DNA of 64,000 nt from assembly GCA_900074745.1 (NCBI GenBank), contig LT598463.1:441926-505925 (forward strand), read 5' to 3'. This DNA is from Lachancea mirantina (taxonomy: Eukaryota; Ascomycota; Saccharomycetes; Saccharomycetales; Saccharomycetaceae). The notes beneath the pieces are model-generated. The model saw nothing but the letters and a program-made list of their open reading frames with translations, did not search any database and had not been told where the DNA came from. Position numbers and translations under genes: made by a program. This document shows, in pieces, positions 1-11,100 of the stretch. Positions within the stretch are counted from its first letter, which is position 1; each line of letters starts with the position of its first letter.

Positions 1-429
1 TACAACGATCTCAACCTCTTGGGCTGGCAGTGAAAGGCCTTTTGACCATTTTTTACTGCCAGCATGTAATATTACGGTATATAAACTGATGGGACCCCAT
101 CTCCCATATTAAGATCCGGAGTTGTAATAATTGAAACTCGGCCAAATTTATCCCGTTTTGAACCCTGAAAATTGGTCCAGACCGCCTTGAATTGACGAGT
201 CCGTTGGGTTTGTTTTCAAGATATCAAAATCAAAGCTCCCCATTGTGAACCACTGTGTCGTGATTCTCGCCATTTCTCCACCTCACATGTTCGTCAAATT
301 CCACTTCTAGTTGGTGAAAATTTCAAATTTAAGAAGACAAGATCGAAAACATCAACACTTTTAACAGCGTAAAAGTAGAGTGAAAGGAGCTGTTTAGGAT
401 ACTGGAGGATCGACTTTTTGATAGAAAAC
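1..429. other. left-edge stretch with GLE2 promoter
   Basis: No reading frame or RNA gene is recognisable in this stretch. It ends at the GLE2 start codon and must contain the GLE2 promoter and 5' leader. The first 60 bases may be the 3' flank of a gene outside the window, but nothing here shows which. Confidence 0.5.
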
Positions 430-1530
430 ATGTCATTTTACCGTAGTACGCCTTCCAGCGGTGGATTACCCGCGGTTAATGCCGCAGACAAGGATTTAGC
501 AAACGATATCGTGATCAACAATCCGGCCGAGGATTCGATCTCAGAGATTGCGTTCTCGCCGCAACAGGATTTCTTGTTCTCAGTGAGTTCGTGGGATAGT
601 AAAGTGCGGGTTTGGGATGTCAATGGCGGCATGCCACAGTGCAGGGCCGAATTTCAACATCAGGGTCCTGTTTTAGCTACAAAGTGGTCGATGGATGGGA
701 CGAAAATCGCGTCTGGTGGGTGCGATAATGCAGTTATGGCTTACGACGTAGCTTCGGGAGCAGCACAGCAAGTCGGGGCTCACGATTCTGCGGTAAAAAG
801 TATATGTTTTGCACAATGTGGGCCGTCAAATACCGAATGTCTTGTAAGTGGGTCATGGGACAAAACCATCCGTTACTGGGACATGCGACAGCCACAGGCT
901 GTTTCGACGGTCGCGATGCCCGATCGTGTATACTGTATGGACTCCAAGCAGAAATTGCTCGTGGTGGGCACCGCAGAGCGGCATATCAGCGTGATAGATT
1001 TGACTAATCCGAGCGCAATTTTCAAGACCACCATGTCACCTCTCAAATGGCAGACGCGTTCTGTATCGTGCTACATCGAGGGTAACGGGTTCGCAATCGG
1101 GTCTATCGAGGGTCGCTGCGCCATTCAGTACGTGGACGAGCAGGAACAACGTAAATCCGGGTTTTCCTTCAAATGCCATCGAGTACAACAACAGGCGACA
1201 GGAAGCGCAGGAGGACGCGCGTCGAGTGAGTCTCTCGTGTATCCAGTGAATTGCATTCAATTCCATCCGCTTTACGGCACGTTCGCGACCGCCGGGGGTG
1301 ACGGGAGTTTCCACTTTTGGGATAAGAACCAAAGACACCGTCTCAAGGGTTTCCCGTCTCTCAAGGCGTCGATCCCGACTTGCAGTTTCAACAGAAACGG
1401 TACCGTCTTTGCATACGCACTCAGCTACGACTGGCACGAGGGCCACATGGGCAACAGACCCGACTACCCTAACGTCGTGCGTCTTCACGCCACTACGGAC
1501 GAAGAGGTCAAGGAGAAGAAGAAGAGGTAG
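430..1530 (+). CDS. GLE2: Gle2/Rae1 mRNA export factor, WD40 protein
   Basis: This 366-residue protein matches Gle2 (Rae1), the nuclear pore component that binds the Gle2-binding motif of Nup116 and helps export poly(A) RNA. After a short N-terminal tail, the segment [20 protein letters not shown] is almost identical to the S. cerevisiae protein, and WD repeats fill the rest ([22 protein letters not shown] and [11 protein letters not shown] are visible repeat ends). The length equals the yeast orthologue. The ATG at 430 was chosen because family members begin MSF; the four codons upstream only extend through a TTG. In S. cerevisiae GLE2 lies near MAM1 and NUP157, and both are found further along here in matching orientation, which supports orthology. 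Confidence 0.96.
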   Translation: MSFYRSTPSSGGLPAVNAADKDLANDIVINNPAEDSISEIAFSPQQDFLFSVSSWDSKVRVWDVNGGMPQCRAEFQHQGPVLATKWSMDGTKIASGGCDNAVMAYDVASGAAQQVGAHDSAVKSICFAQCGPSNTECLVSGSWDKTIRYWDMRQPQAVSTVAMPDRVYCMDSKQKLLVVGTAERHISVIDLTNPSAIFKTTMSPLKWQTRSVSCYIEGNGFAIGSIEGRCAIQYVDEQEQRKSGFSFKCHRVQQQATGSAGGRASSESLVYPVNCIQFHPLYGTFATAGGDGSFHFWDKNQRHRLKGFPSLKASIPTCSFNRNGTVFAYALSYDWHEGHMGNRPDYPNVVRLHATTDEEVKEKKKR

Positions 1531-2207
1531 AGCGAGTCTGCTTTTCCAACCCCTCTTTACTTTCTCTCAATCTCTGCTCCCTTCGCTGTTCCCGCATTCT
1601 ACAACGCAACATTGGTAGCCAAAAGGCCCTGCTCCTCTGCCAAAAGCCACCAGTCATTCACACCTCATTGTGACATCGATCAAAACCCAAATACCGTCAA
1701 ATGCCATCGGTCAAGTCCATCTATTGTCTGGTGTTCCAAAAAGTCAAAAATCATCCCAAGTTTTTCCGGCAAAATGGCTTTGCAGGTAAGCTGCTACTTC
1801 TGAATTCAAACAATAAGTCACCGATACCTCAATCAAATGTCCCGGACCCGTTACGAGTCGCATTTTGTTCCAGTTAGAGGTCCGGTTTCGTTCTTGGTAT
1901 CACTGGTCACGTGGCCATCACGTGGCCATCTTTTTACCCGTCTTTTTCCATTTGAAGCCAGATGGATGATGGTCCTTTTTCAAAAGTGAAAATTTTGTCC
2001 GAACCTACAGGTTGATTTAATTCTTAGAAGGATAAGCTCTAGAGCTATTGACTTGAATTAAATCACAGCAGTGGCCTTTTGAGTGCTACGTTCGTCGATA
2101 GAGTAGACGGCTGCTGAGTAGTTAAAAGGACTTTTTACTCGAATTTTTTTCTACTTTCTAGGAACGTCTTTGGATTTTCAATCGCGGAGTTGAGATAAAA
2201 AGGGTCA
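1531..2207. promoter_or_regulatory. intergenic region with tandem CACGTG boxes and a Reb1-type site
   Basis: This 677-base gap lies between GLE2 and the next gene on the same strand and holds no convincing gene. At 1907-1928 the 11-mer TCACGTGGCCA occurs twice in direct tandem, giving two CACGTG boxes (1908-1913 and 1919-1924) of the kind bound by Cbf1 or Pho4. A TTACCCG (1934-1940), the core of the Reb1 site, follows six bases after the second box. The cluster lies about 270-300 bases before the downstream start codon, a usual place for yeast upstream activating sites. Factor binding is inferred from motifs only. Confidence 0.5.
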
Positions 2208-3287
2208 ATGCCAGGTGAAATTGTGAGCGTTCCGTTCCTGTCCCAAATCGAGGACATGGACAAGTACCTGCTCGAGTATCGCAGCTTGAAATTGATGCCG
2301 CAGAATGGGAATGCGTATGGCGGACAACACGTGCGTTATAACGGCGGTAGGACTTTAGGTAACAATAATTCTGGGTCAGGACCCCAGAACGGTCGTAAAA
2401 AGACCTTGGGCGGTATCAGTTCGACTTCTGGAGCCAGTACGCAGCGATATGGGAATAATGGATTGAAATATGGACAGCAGGTGAACGCGGGTCCCGGAAT
2501 GGGCCCAGGATCGGGCGTGGCACCTTTGGTTGCGCAGCAGGTTGCGGCGCAACAGGCATATCCTAGGTTGTTTTACGGGCCTGGAGGTGGCAATTCGTTG
2601 GGTTTGAACCAGGCGGGCCCGTTGAATGTTTTCTCACCAGCGATCAACAGCATGGGTCAACAGCAGCAATTTCAGTCTATACAGCAAGCGCAGCAGTCGC
2701 AGCAGCCAACTCAGCCACTCATGACTGCGAGCTCTTCGTCAAGTTCGACACCACCTCCACGTCTTCATGCATCCATTAGTGGAAGCTCTTCAGTTTCGTC
2801 CCTGAGCAACGAATACGATTTCTTGCTACCAAGCGATCTCAATGGTCAGTTTATGTCGGTTAACACCGTCGGAGACATGAACAACACTAATAGCATTGGC
2901 TCTGTGTTGGGTTCTTCGGGTGTCACGACTGGTGTACCCCTCTCCGGCAGCTACCTTGACTCCGGTTCTGCTGCACCGGCTTTGGTGGGTCACTCAAAGG
3001 CTGATTTTATGGGATCTTCGAACTCAGACCTGAGTAGAGGTATTCTTTCGTCGTTTTTACCGGAAAATTCGCATAAAAACAATGGATTATTATCTAATAC
3101 AGGTTCTGCAAGCATCCTATTCGGTAGCGGTACCCCATACCAGGCGCCTTTGTCTGGTTCTGCTGCCAACTCTTCTACCGGTTTCAATATGCATAATTCA
3201 AAAACTTGGGGAAGTAGCACTGCAAGTGCGTCCTCCACAGGGGGGTCATTTGGTATTTGGAATAACGATATGAGCGTTTGGAGTTGA
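2208..3287 (+). CDS. YBL081W orthologue, low-complexity protein of unknown function
   Basis: The 359-residue product matches S. cerevisiae YBL081W at both ends. The N-terminus MPGEIVSVPFLSQIEDMDKY corresponds to the conserved opening of that protein, and the C-terminus ends in FGIWNNDMSVWS, nearly identical to the yeast tail. Between them the chain is low complexity: Gly/Asn-rich, then a Gln-rich run around residues 145-165 and Ser-rich stretches. No folded domain is evident. Conserved tips flanking a fast-evolving disordered middle suggest short linear binding motifs, but the function is not known. It sits next to PET112, as in S. cerevisiae, which supports the assignment. Confidence 0.9.
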   Translation: MPGEIVSVPFLSQIEDMDKYLLEYRSLKLMPQNGNAYGGQHVRYNGGRTLGNNNSGSGPQNGRKKTLGGISSTSGASTQRYGNNGLKYGQQVNAGPGMGPGSGVAPLVAQQVAAQQAYPRLFYGPGGGNSLGLNQAGPLNVFSPAINSMGQQQQFQSIQQAQQSQQPTQPLMTASSSSSSTPPPRLHASISGSSSVSSLSNEYDFLLPSDLNGQFMSVNTVGDMNNTNSIGSVLGSSGVTTGVPLSGSYLDSGSAAPALVGHSKADFMGSSNSDLSRGILSSFLPENSHKNNGLLSNTGSASILFGSGTPYQAPLSGSAANSSTGFNMHNSKTWGSSTASASSTGGSFGIWNNDMSVWS

Positions 3288-3870
3288 ATTGTTCCTACAT
3301 TGGAAAGAATTCAGATAAGAAAAAAAGGTTAATAAAAGTAAGGAAGGAAGAAGATAAAATATACAAGGTTCCAACACTGGCTGAAAGCTTTAATCAGCCA
3401 CGTTGAAAAGACATGTTAGGTGGTGTGTACCCTGGTATTCCACAGGTGAGACCCGAAATCTCCAATTGAAGCCTTCATTTGACAAATGGGGTCGAATTAT
3501 GGAAAAGTGGTGTAAATCTCCGGGCTTGTTTTGGACGTTTGTTAGAAAGAAAAGTTTTAGACTTTTATGTCCATTTGGTGTTTTATCATTATTTTTTTAT
3601 TTCGTTTTGGTTTGTTGTGAAGATGTCGATCGTCACCGTTTTGCGTGGATTGTTTAATTCAGGTGTTTCTTTTCGTTTTGGGAAATGCTTGCCTTTATAG
3701 GACTTGGGATATGAAGAAAGCTCGGGAGAAGGTTGTGGGCGAAGTATGAAATGCTTTCCACATTGTATAAAAATGTCAAACAAGTAACAGAGAATGACTA
3801 ATTAATGAACCGAATCTTGAGAGTTACATACATGATGGTAGTGGTGTGATTTTTTCGCACCTACCTCGTT
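3288..3870. other. convergent intergenic stretch, no gene seen
   Basis: This 583-base stretch separates the 3' ends of the YBL081W orthologue and PET112. It contains AT-rich runs suitable for 3'-end formation just after 3288 (AATAAAAG near 3332) and T-rich tracts near 3590. Short open frames here have no recognisable motif and are probably chance. Confidence 0.5.
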
Positions 3871-5487
3871 TTACCAATCGACCCTAAGTAGTTTCTTGAA
3901 AGTCTTCTCGAATAACTGTGGTTTAATGCGGCCTTGTGAAAGCCTCATTCCTTGCCCTACGAGAAACTTTATAGAGTTTCTCTTCTGACCCGTTTTGATG
4001 GCCTCTATGAGAGCCGGATTGTCAACCTCTTTTATGATACTCGAGCATAATTCGTCAAGTTCTTCTTGATCAACGTTTTTGAGTTCATTGAGACCATATT
4101 CTTTAATCAACGATTGGAAATCAATGGATTGATGTGGCACTTTATCCTGTCGTTGTTGGAGGTCTTTGAGAATATGGAAGAGAAGAAGCTTGGCACTAGG
4201 TCTCGAAATCTTTCCTTCCGTCATAAGTATCAAAAACTCACTAAAGCTCGTGGGAGTCAAAACTTTTATTACGTCACTGAAGGGCAATGAAAGTTTATTG
4301 ATATTTCCCAGTAGTTCGTGAATAATCCAACTTGTTGGAAGTTTTGTCTCAACTCTTTTGCCCGCTTTTTCCTGGTAATTCTCGAAGGTCTTAATGTAAA
4401 AAGGTAAAAGTTCTGCCTGTGAGTAAAGTTCTCCATGTCCATTGCTAGCAAATGCAAGTATTTTGGCATCTTTCAGAGATAAGTTGAACGGTTGACTGAT
4501 CAGTTTTCTCAAGATTGCATCAGGGAGAGCTGGTATTGATTGAGCCACTGTTGAGATTAGTTCTTGTGACACCTTCACAACCGGTATCTCGGGATCAGGC
4601 ATATATCGGTAATCTATGCTAGTCTCTTTGCCCCTAAGTCTTGCCGTAGAATATCCATTCCAACTTCTCGTCTCTGTTTGAGCTAAAAGCTTGTGCTGAT
4701 TTCCCTCTTTAATTATATGCACATGTCTATCGTATTCAAACTGAATGGCTTTTAAAATTGAACTCGTATTTGGCAAATTTTTCAATTCTACCCTTGCATT
4801 GTCATTAACTGACACATTGACATCAACACGCATGGCCCCGGTTTCCAAATCACCGGTTGAAATGCCCAAGGATCTCAAAAGGGCTTGATATTTCTTTATG
4901 AATGCCCTAACCTCTTTCCAATCGGTAAACTGCGGATGCGTTACCATTTCAATGAGAGGAACATTTGAACGATTCAAATCAATCAGAGACAGTTTTTCGT
5001 TATCTCTATAAATTGATTTGCCGGTATCTTGTTCTATCTGTAGTTGCATGATTTCAATTTTCCGATGCTCTTGGTCGATCCCATCTAAATCTTTGGAAAG
5101 CTCGAGATACCCGTTTTTTGCAAAAGGAGCAAAATGCTGTGTTATTTGATATCCAAGTGGTTGATCACCATAGAAATAATGCTTTCTATCGAATTGAGAA
5201 ACCGGACTCACTTGACAATTGAGAGCGACTGCCAACTTGGTCGCAAACAAAATCGCTTCGTAATTCAGTTTCGGTTGTGATCCAGGCAGAGAGACATCAA
5301 AATAAGACGCGTGGTAGTTTGGCTTATCAGCTGCAGCGAACGCATCGTTGGTTGACAAGGAGAAAAGCTTGTTTTTAGTACACAGTTGGGTATGGATTTC
5401 AAGCCCGCATTTCAACTTAAACTCGGGCAAAAGCACGCTATACTTCCTACTACCCCAGACCTTGAGCGCGCTTCTATATCTAAGCAT
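3871..5487 (-). CDS. PET112: Pet112/GatB, mitochondrial glutamyl-tRNA(Gln) amidotransferase subunit B
   Basis: The protein (538 residues) is the GatB-type subunit of the mitochondrial GatFAB amidotransferase, which converts Glu-tRNA(Gln) to Gln-tRNA(Gln). The catalytic cradle opens with KCGLEIHTQL after a short basic leader that looks like a mitochondrial presequence. Typical GatB blocks follow: DRKHYFYGDQPLGYQ, GAMRVDVNVS, ELKNLPNTSS and DYRYMPDPEIP, then a C-terminal helical/YqeY-like tail that binds tRNA. The ATG at 5487 (MLRYRS) was chosen; the open frame extends 27 codons upstream only through a TTG. Length matches the yeast protein (about 541). It is divergent from nothing nearby: the 5' side is a long gap. 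Confidence 0.96.
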   Translation of the reverse strand: MLRYRSALKVWGSRKYSVLLPEFKLKCGLEIHTQLCTKNKLFSLSTNDAFAAADKPNYHASYFDVSLPGSQPKLNYEAILFATKLAVALNCQVSPVSQFDRKHYFYGDQPLGYQITQHFAPFAKNGYLELSKDLDGIDQEHRKIEIMQLQIEQDTGKSIYRDNEKLSLIDLNRSNVPLIEMVTHPQFTDWKEVRAFIKKYQALLRSLGISTGDLETGAMRVDVNVSVNDNARVELKNLPNTSSILKAIQFEYDRHVHIIKEGNQHKLLAQTETRSWNGYSTARLRGKETSIDYRYMPDPEIPVVKVSQELISTVAQSIPALPDAILRKLISQPFNLSLKDAKILAFASNGHGELYSQAELLPFYIKTFENYQEKAGKRVETKLPTSWIIHELLGNINKLSLPFSDVIKVLTPTSFSEFLILMTEGKISRPSAKLLLFHILKDLQQRQDKVPHQSIDFQSLIKEYGLNELKNVDQEELDELCSSIIKEVDNPALIEAIKTGQKRNSIKFLVGQGMRLSQGRIKPQLFEKTFKKLLRVDW

Positions 5488-7042
5488 CAATACAACAACC
5501 ACAACAGCCCTATAGGGTACAATGGGACTCTTCGAAGGTAGTGATAGTGAGATGGTCAAAAGGTTCAAGGCGATTTTCGTGCTGTGTGATTAGTGTTTAT
5601 CATACATTTTGATGGAGAGTCAATTAATCAGATGGATCCGTCACATGGTGAACAGTTGCGAGTAGCAAAGTATGAGTGTGAGGCACTACCTTTACATGGC
5701 TTAGGTATTCTGATCACTACGATCTTGAGCGTTAATATGCGTTAGAGGAGCGGTTATAATACCGTCAAGTTTCATCAAGGTAAAGTAGTATCACGTGATA
5801 ACAATGACAGAATAGTACAGCAAATCTTGAACAGAGGGATCCAACTCATAAGGACATGGCGTGAGTCCGAGTGATCCCAATGGTGGTCTTGTAGTCATCA
5901 TAGCACTTTCAATTATAAGAAAGCTTCATGAGGTACAATTTCTGCATTATCTCATCATATATAATAGGCAACAAATAGACATAGCATCACCATAATTTGT
6001 ATAAGATACGATATTATGAGCCTTAGCAGACCCATCTTGTCCAAATACCCATGCAAATGTGGATTTTGCTTTCTCAATACCCGATAGATTTACAATTAAG
6101 AAGAGCCACGAATGAAGTTGGAGACAATGTGGAGGACCGCCGACCCCTCCCGACGCTGACGAAGCCCAGTAAAAAAACTAAAGAAGTAGACGATATGATC
6201 AGCTTTGGAGGTAATATCGTCAAGCAAGTAACAGAGAGGTAAGCTCACCGCTCAATATATCTGCAACCAAGCTACGAAGTGACCCCTGTGGAAGAGCATC
6301 TACGCTGACGCTGGTAACACTTGATAAATAACCAAGCAGAAGTCATGAAGATCCCATTTGCCAATGACTGATGTGAGCCTTGTAGCGTCTTTTGAAATGA
6401 GAAGGAACGGATCATGTGGCGTAGCTCCTCTCCTCGTTTCTTTCTCTTAGAAAAGTCTTCACCTAACAACTGTGACATTTTTCTACATGACGACGAGTGA
6501 ATGAACACGGATCCCATAGGGAAACTCACTCAAGAGAACACCTCGATGCAGATTTCAGTGAAGAATTGTCATGAACATGTGACTATATTTCGCAGAATAC
6601 ATCCCCGAGCCCCGAGGATAGCCCTTTAACGATACATTGCCTGCAAGTAGGCATGATATTTTCGACGTCGTTAAGCACAGTGGCTGTTCGTCAAGTGCTT
6701 TCGGGCTGCTTGGCCTAAAATTCCAATCGGATGTTCTAGCAACGTGGAATTACCCAAATCTCAGCCATTTATCACTGTTTAAGCAATTATGTAAATGGGT
6801 TTGAGCCATTTCGGTGTCTGGCGATCTGTACTTCAATGTGGATATTCGATTAGAAATTAGCAATATCTGGGACAGGAAGCTAGTTCAGGGAGCTATTTGG
6901 TGACCATGCGGCTGTTCTTTGAGCTGATACTTGCGCGTTGTGACAACCATCTTCGACAATCTTCACCAAAATCATTTCATAACCAACAAACATGAAAATC
7001 TTGGAGTACTAAACACAATCTCTGCTCTTGTACTGCTTGCCT
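5488..7042. other. 1.55 kb intergenic gap, content unexplained
   Basis: This gap between the PET112 start and the MAM1 stop is unusually long for this compact region. I see no recognisable protein or RNA gene. Open frames of 63 codons at 6051-6242 (plus) and 85 codons at 6272-6529 (minus) have no known motif. A palindromic TCACGTGA lies at 5791-5798, about 305 bases upstream of PET112, and could be a Cbf1-type site. The stretch may hold a degraded gene or a non-coding RNA, but nothing in the sequence identifies one. Confidence 0.4.
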
Positions 7043-7837
7043 TTAGAAATCCCTACTACGTAGAATGCATTTAGAACTTGTAAGACTATGTTTCCCATTG
7101 GCGCTCAGCTCTAAAGTATCCCCCGTTAAAGACGAAGCTTCTTTCAAAATATTTCTAGCATTGATGTTTTCTTCAAACGCTTCGAATGTTCCTCGGGTGG
7201 CAAGGCCACCCATGGGAAATATGCGATGGTTTGCCACAGGATTCAATAAGATCTCTGGAACTAACACGTCACATTTTGGTGCCATCATAAGCTGCGCAAG
7301 CGGAAATTCTTCTGTGCCCGGTATAATAGATTGAATTCGCGGATTCAGTTTCCAACCCTGCAAGATTTGCCTGTACACTTGCTGCAAATAACATTTCTCA
7401 CGCAGATTTACCATTTCTAGCCGCTCTTCAAAGGGTATCATTTCTAATTCGAACAGGACTACGGTTCGAACAGTGACCAAATCTGTTCCTGAGTGACGAA
7501 GTTCTGCACAAAAGCTATGAGAACAGGTGCATTGCAATTCTTTCTGATGGATAGAGTTCTGCAAGGCTCTCAAACTCTCCAGCGTCAAGGGTATTGTCTC
7601 TCGAATATCTAAGCTGTCATTAGGATCCAGAAGTTCACTTGAAGAGCTCTGTTCAATAAAAGATATGTCCCCATCAATCTCAGTAGGCCCCCCAAATGTT
7701 TGCTCCACAAAACTCTTAGTTTGAAATCCCGCGCTTTTACCATCCAATTTCAAATTCTTCGCCCGCTTCGGCTCATGAAGTTTTCGATTAATATTTTTCG
7801 GTCTGAGCGCCGATTTTGATCGCGTTTTCGAGTGCAT
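7043..7837 (-). CDS. MAM1: probable Mam1, meiotic monopolin subunit
   Basis: The 264-residue protein is assigned mainly by position: it sits head-to-head with the NUP157/NUP170 gene, as MAM1 does with NUP157 on S. cerevisiae chromosome V. Mam1 is the meiosis I subunit of monopolin that binds casein kinase Hrr25 and clamps sister kinetochores together. The N-terminus is strongly basic, the centre has an acidic segment (DGDISFIEQSSSSELLDPND), and the following part holds the more conserved-looking block including MIPFEERLEMVNL. Mam1 evolves fast, so weak visible similarity is expected. A CGCAAAA (8015-8021) on the plus strand upstream fits the core of the Ndt80 middle-meiotic element. Confidence 0.7.
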   Translation of the reverse strand: MHSKTRSKSALRPKNINRKLHEPKRAKNLKLDGKSAGFQTKSFVEQTFGGPTEIDGDISFIEQSSSSELLDPNDSLDIRETIPLTLESLRALQNSIHQKELQCTCSHSFCAELRHSGTDLVTVRTVVLFELEMIPFEERLEMVNLREKCYLQQVYRQILQGWKLNPRIQSIIPGTEEFPLAQLMMAPKCDVLVPEILLNPVANHRIFPMGGLATRGTFEAFEENINARNILKEASSLTGDTLELSANGKHSLTSSKCILRSRDF

Positions 7838-8116
7838 AAGGCTTATTATTCCTTCTCAGTCAAGACTAAATATCTACTGAACAAACCTTATTTACCAACC
7901 TATTCTATGTTTCAGCTGCTTGTAAGTTGTAGTTCTCTTTGTTGATGTGTCAGTTTTCCATTAGGATGATCGACTTTTGAAATCTCAGGATGGGTTACCC
8001 GACCATTGAAAATACGCAAAATTTTGCAGAATAACATAGGCAAAACCAAGTATCAACAGATATCATCTCGTAAGGGAGTTGACTGGCAAGCAGAGCCTGT
8101 CGGAGGTTTTGAGACG
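7838..8116. promoter_or_regulatory. divergent MAM1/NUP170 promoter with Reb1-type site
   Basis: This 279-base divergent intergenic region holds TTACCCG at 7995-8001, a Reb1-type nucleosome-clearing motif, and the CGCAAAA at 8015-8021 noted under MAM1. Binding is inferred from motif match only. Confidence 0.4.
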
Positions 8117-11100
8117 ATGTCAATTTTTTCCACACCTCTTAAAAGCGGAATTGATTATACGCAGGGAGTAGGATTACCTTTAAGTGATTCAATTGAGGGT
8201 CAGAATCAAACAAAATTAACGAACAATCAAGGCACATCGAATTCAGTGGCAACTGCGAATTACAATGGATTTTCGGGTACGAACAGTCTTTTACCTTCAA
8301 ATACTCAGGGACATGTGCGTGTGACTGGGTTTGACAAAAAACAGCCATTGGAACTTGCGAATTTCTACGTGGACAACTTACAACGTGAAGATGCAAGCAC
8401 ACCGGTGTTGGATGAAAGATCCTATTACAACAATGGGGTAACGTATAATTTCACGAAGGAAGTTGGAGGTCTGGGAGCGTTCACGCCGTTCGAAAGAACA
8501 GAAGTGATCAACATACCAGATGAATTGCTGCAAGAGGCCAGTAAAGCAGAAATGAAAAATGATATGGGTCTGTTCCCCGAGCTTAATCGATGCTGGATAA
8601 CCATAGACAACAAATTAGTGCTGTGGAATATCAAGAATAGCGCGGATTATCAATCGATAGACGACATAAAGCATCCGATTCTAGCCGTCGGTTTGGTAAG
8701 GCCGAAACCCAAGACTTTTGTCGAAAATATCAATCATCTTTTGCTTATAGCTACCCCGTTTGACATTTATGTTCTTGCGGTGTCATACGATGAAACGACC
8801 GAAGAAATCAATGTCTTCAATACCGGCATATACGTCTCGGTCAACGGACTGGACGTATCAGCTTTCATCGCATACGAGAGAACTGGTCAGATATTTTTCG
8901 TGGGCAATGGAAGCGGTAACCATGTTTGGGAATTGCAATATTCAAAGACCGACGACTGGTTTAATAGTAAATGCAACAAGGTTTGTTTGACTAAATCTGC
9001 CCTAAGCAGCCTTATGCCCGTTAACCTTATCTCTAAATTACCTGGCAGTAATTTGCTCCAATCATTGTTCGAAGATGACCATAAAAATGGGCAAGAACGC
9101 ATCATACAATTGACTGCTGATCAATCGAGAGGCGTTCTTTATACCCTTTCCAGTAGATCTGTCGTGAGGGCTTACAAGATCAACGGGAAAAGTCTGGATG
9201 GACCGCTGACCATTGAAACTTCCTATATTAAGAGAATCATGGGTACTACAGCTGCCAGGGGAGCTCCTATTCTTGGGAACAAATATCTGAAGATATCCAA
9301 GATTATAGCAATTTCTTTGCAAGAGAATTCCAATTTGTTTTTAGTAGCAATAACAATTGGAGGTGTTCGCCTCTGTTTCAATGGTTCTTTGACTAGGACC
9401 AGTGTCGAGGCTTTAAGGCTGGAATCCATCAAATTCCCTCCTAGTTCCGTAACGCCGGAAGCATTGGAGCAAGAAATACAACAGCAACAACAAAAGAAAT
9501 TAGTACCATTTTATTCATCACTAACTTCAAGCGAAACTGTCGTGCTAAAATTTCAAAAAAAATCGTCTGTACTTCTGGAAACAAGTTCAGCAAGTACAAT
9601 TATCTCACCAGGCATCTTCGTGTGTCCTGTGCTAAAGACTTTAAACCAAGATGTAACACAGGCAAATCAAAATGCTCAGCAACAGTTGCTTCCAGATGAA
9701 CAACAGCAGCGGGCAAATGCATCAAAGCACAATCTCAAAAGGACGATCCAAAATAAGCTCTTGGTCTCGATACCTGATTACGGTATTTTGAAAAATCATA
9801 GCAAATATGTGGAAAATTGTTGCATGTTGGACACAACAACTCCCGTCAGACATATAGCGCCTATTACGCCCCTATTCAATGCTACTAATAAACCGGAAGG
9901 TTACGCTAATGAGTTTGCGACGCAATACAGTGTTCAGCCCTTGAGCATTGCAGTACTCACGAGTACTACTTTAGAAATCTACAGATATCGTACTCCTGAT
10001 GCAGTATTTGAGACACTAATTGATAATCCACTCCCGTTCGTTCTCAAATATGGGTTAACGGAGGCTTGCTCTACGGCTCTTTTTGTGACTTGCAAATTCA
10101 ATAAGTCCGAGACTTTGAGATCGAAGGCTTTGACATTCTTCACCGTGGGCATTCCGGGTGCTATAGATATCAAGCCAAAGTACAGCGTTTTCAATGCTTC
10201 GGCAGTCACATCATTGCTGACAAAACCTTCCATGATATCAACACCACAGAAATTGGTGTTGAGTGGCGCCGATGGCAATCCTTCAAATTCTAGCGGCCCG
10301 GGCTCTGGAAACTATAGCCTTGACAATGTCATACTATCGCCCAGATTTTACGGTGCAGCTCTTTTGATTGCTCGCATGTTTAGGGACATTTGGAACAAAG
10401 CTGTATTCGAAACGAACATTAATGCCAAGTTCGATTCACAGTCACAATTAATCAAAAGTTCAGCCACCGAAGATAGCATTATAAGCGGTGTTTCCATTCT
10501 TAAATCAGAGATAGAGTACCACCTGTCTTCTATCATGATAATAAACGAATTTTTCAATACCTACGGGAACTCGATCTCCAGCATTTCAGTTTCTCCATTC
10601 CACTCCGGCAAAGCTGCGGATCGGTCTGAGGAAGTGGCAAATCAGGCGGAGAATATAGCCATAAACTCTTTGATAAAACTCACGCAATCCATGAAGGAAG
10701 CACTTTCCTTTCTAAACGTGCTTTACGAGGAGAGCGAGGTCGAGGGATTCGAAGGCCAATACGTTGCATTTAAGGAGATCATCAAGTACTTAAACGTCGA
10801 TCATCAAAATGAACTGAGAAAATTGACCTTCAAAGAGATATTTGCTCCGAATCACAGGCAGAAAGACCTAGTCCGCGAGATTCTCTCATCGATAATAAAC
10901 CGTAATATATCTAAAGGAGGGTCAATCGAGTACATCGCAAGCGCATTACAAGAGCGGTGTGGCTCTTTCTGTTCTAGTGGTGACGTCCTTGGTTTTAGAG
11001 CTGTTGAACACTTGAGAAAGGCTAAAGAGATTGGCTCGAGAGACATGGAAGCCGCCAAGTTCCACTTGGAGAATGCGATTAAGCTTTTTGGAACTATTGT

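Noticed and set aside
1036-1488. 150-codon minus-strand frame opposite GLE2
   Set aside because: It is antisense to well-conserved WD repeats and has no motif of its own.
3403-3657. 84-codon plus-strand frame between the YBL081W orthologue and PET112
   Set aside because: It lies in 3' flanking DNA, is rich in Trp, Phe and Cys without a family match, and overlaps other chance frames.
5791-5798. TCACGTGA as the CDEI of another centromere
   Set aside because: No AT-rich CDEII or TTCCGAA-containing CDEIII follows within 200 bases on either strand. The full centromere is at 57001-57117.
8006-8116. Upstream extension of NUP170 from a TTG (37 codons)
   Set aside because: Non-ATG initiation is not expected, and the extension covers the Reb1/MAM1 promoter area. 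The ATG at 8117 gives the expected length.
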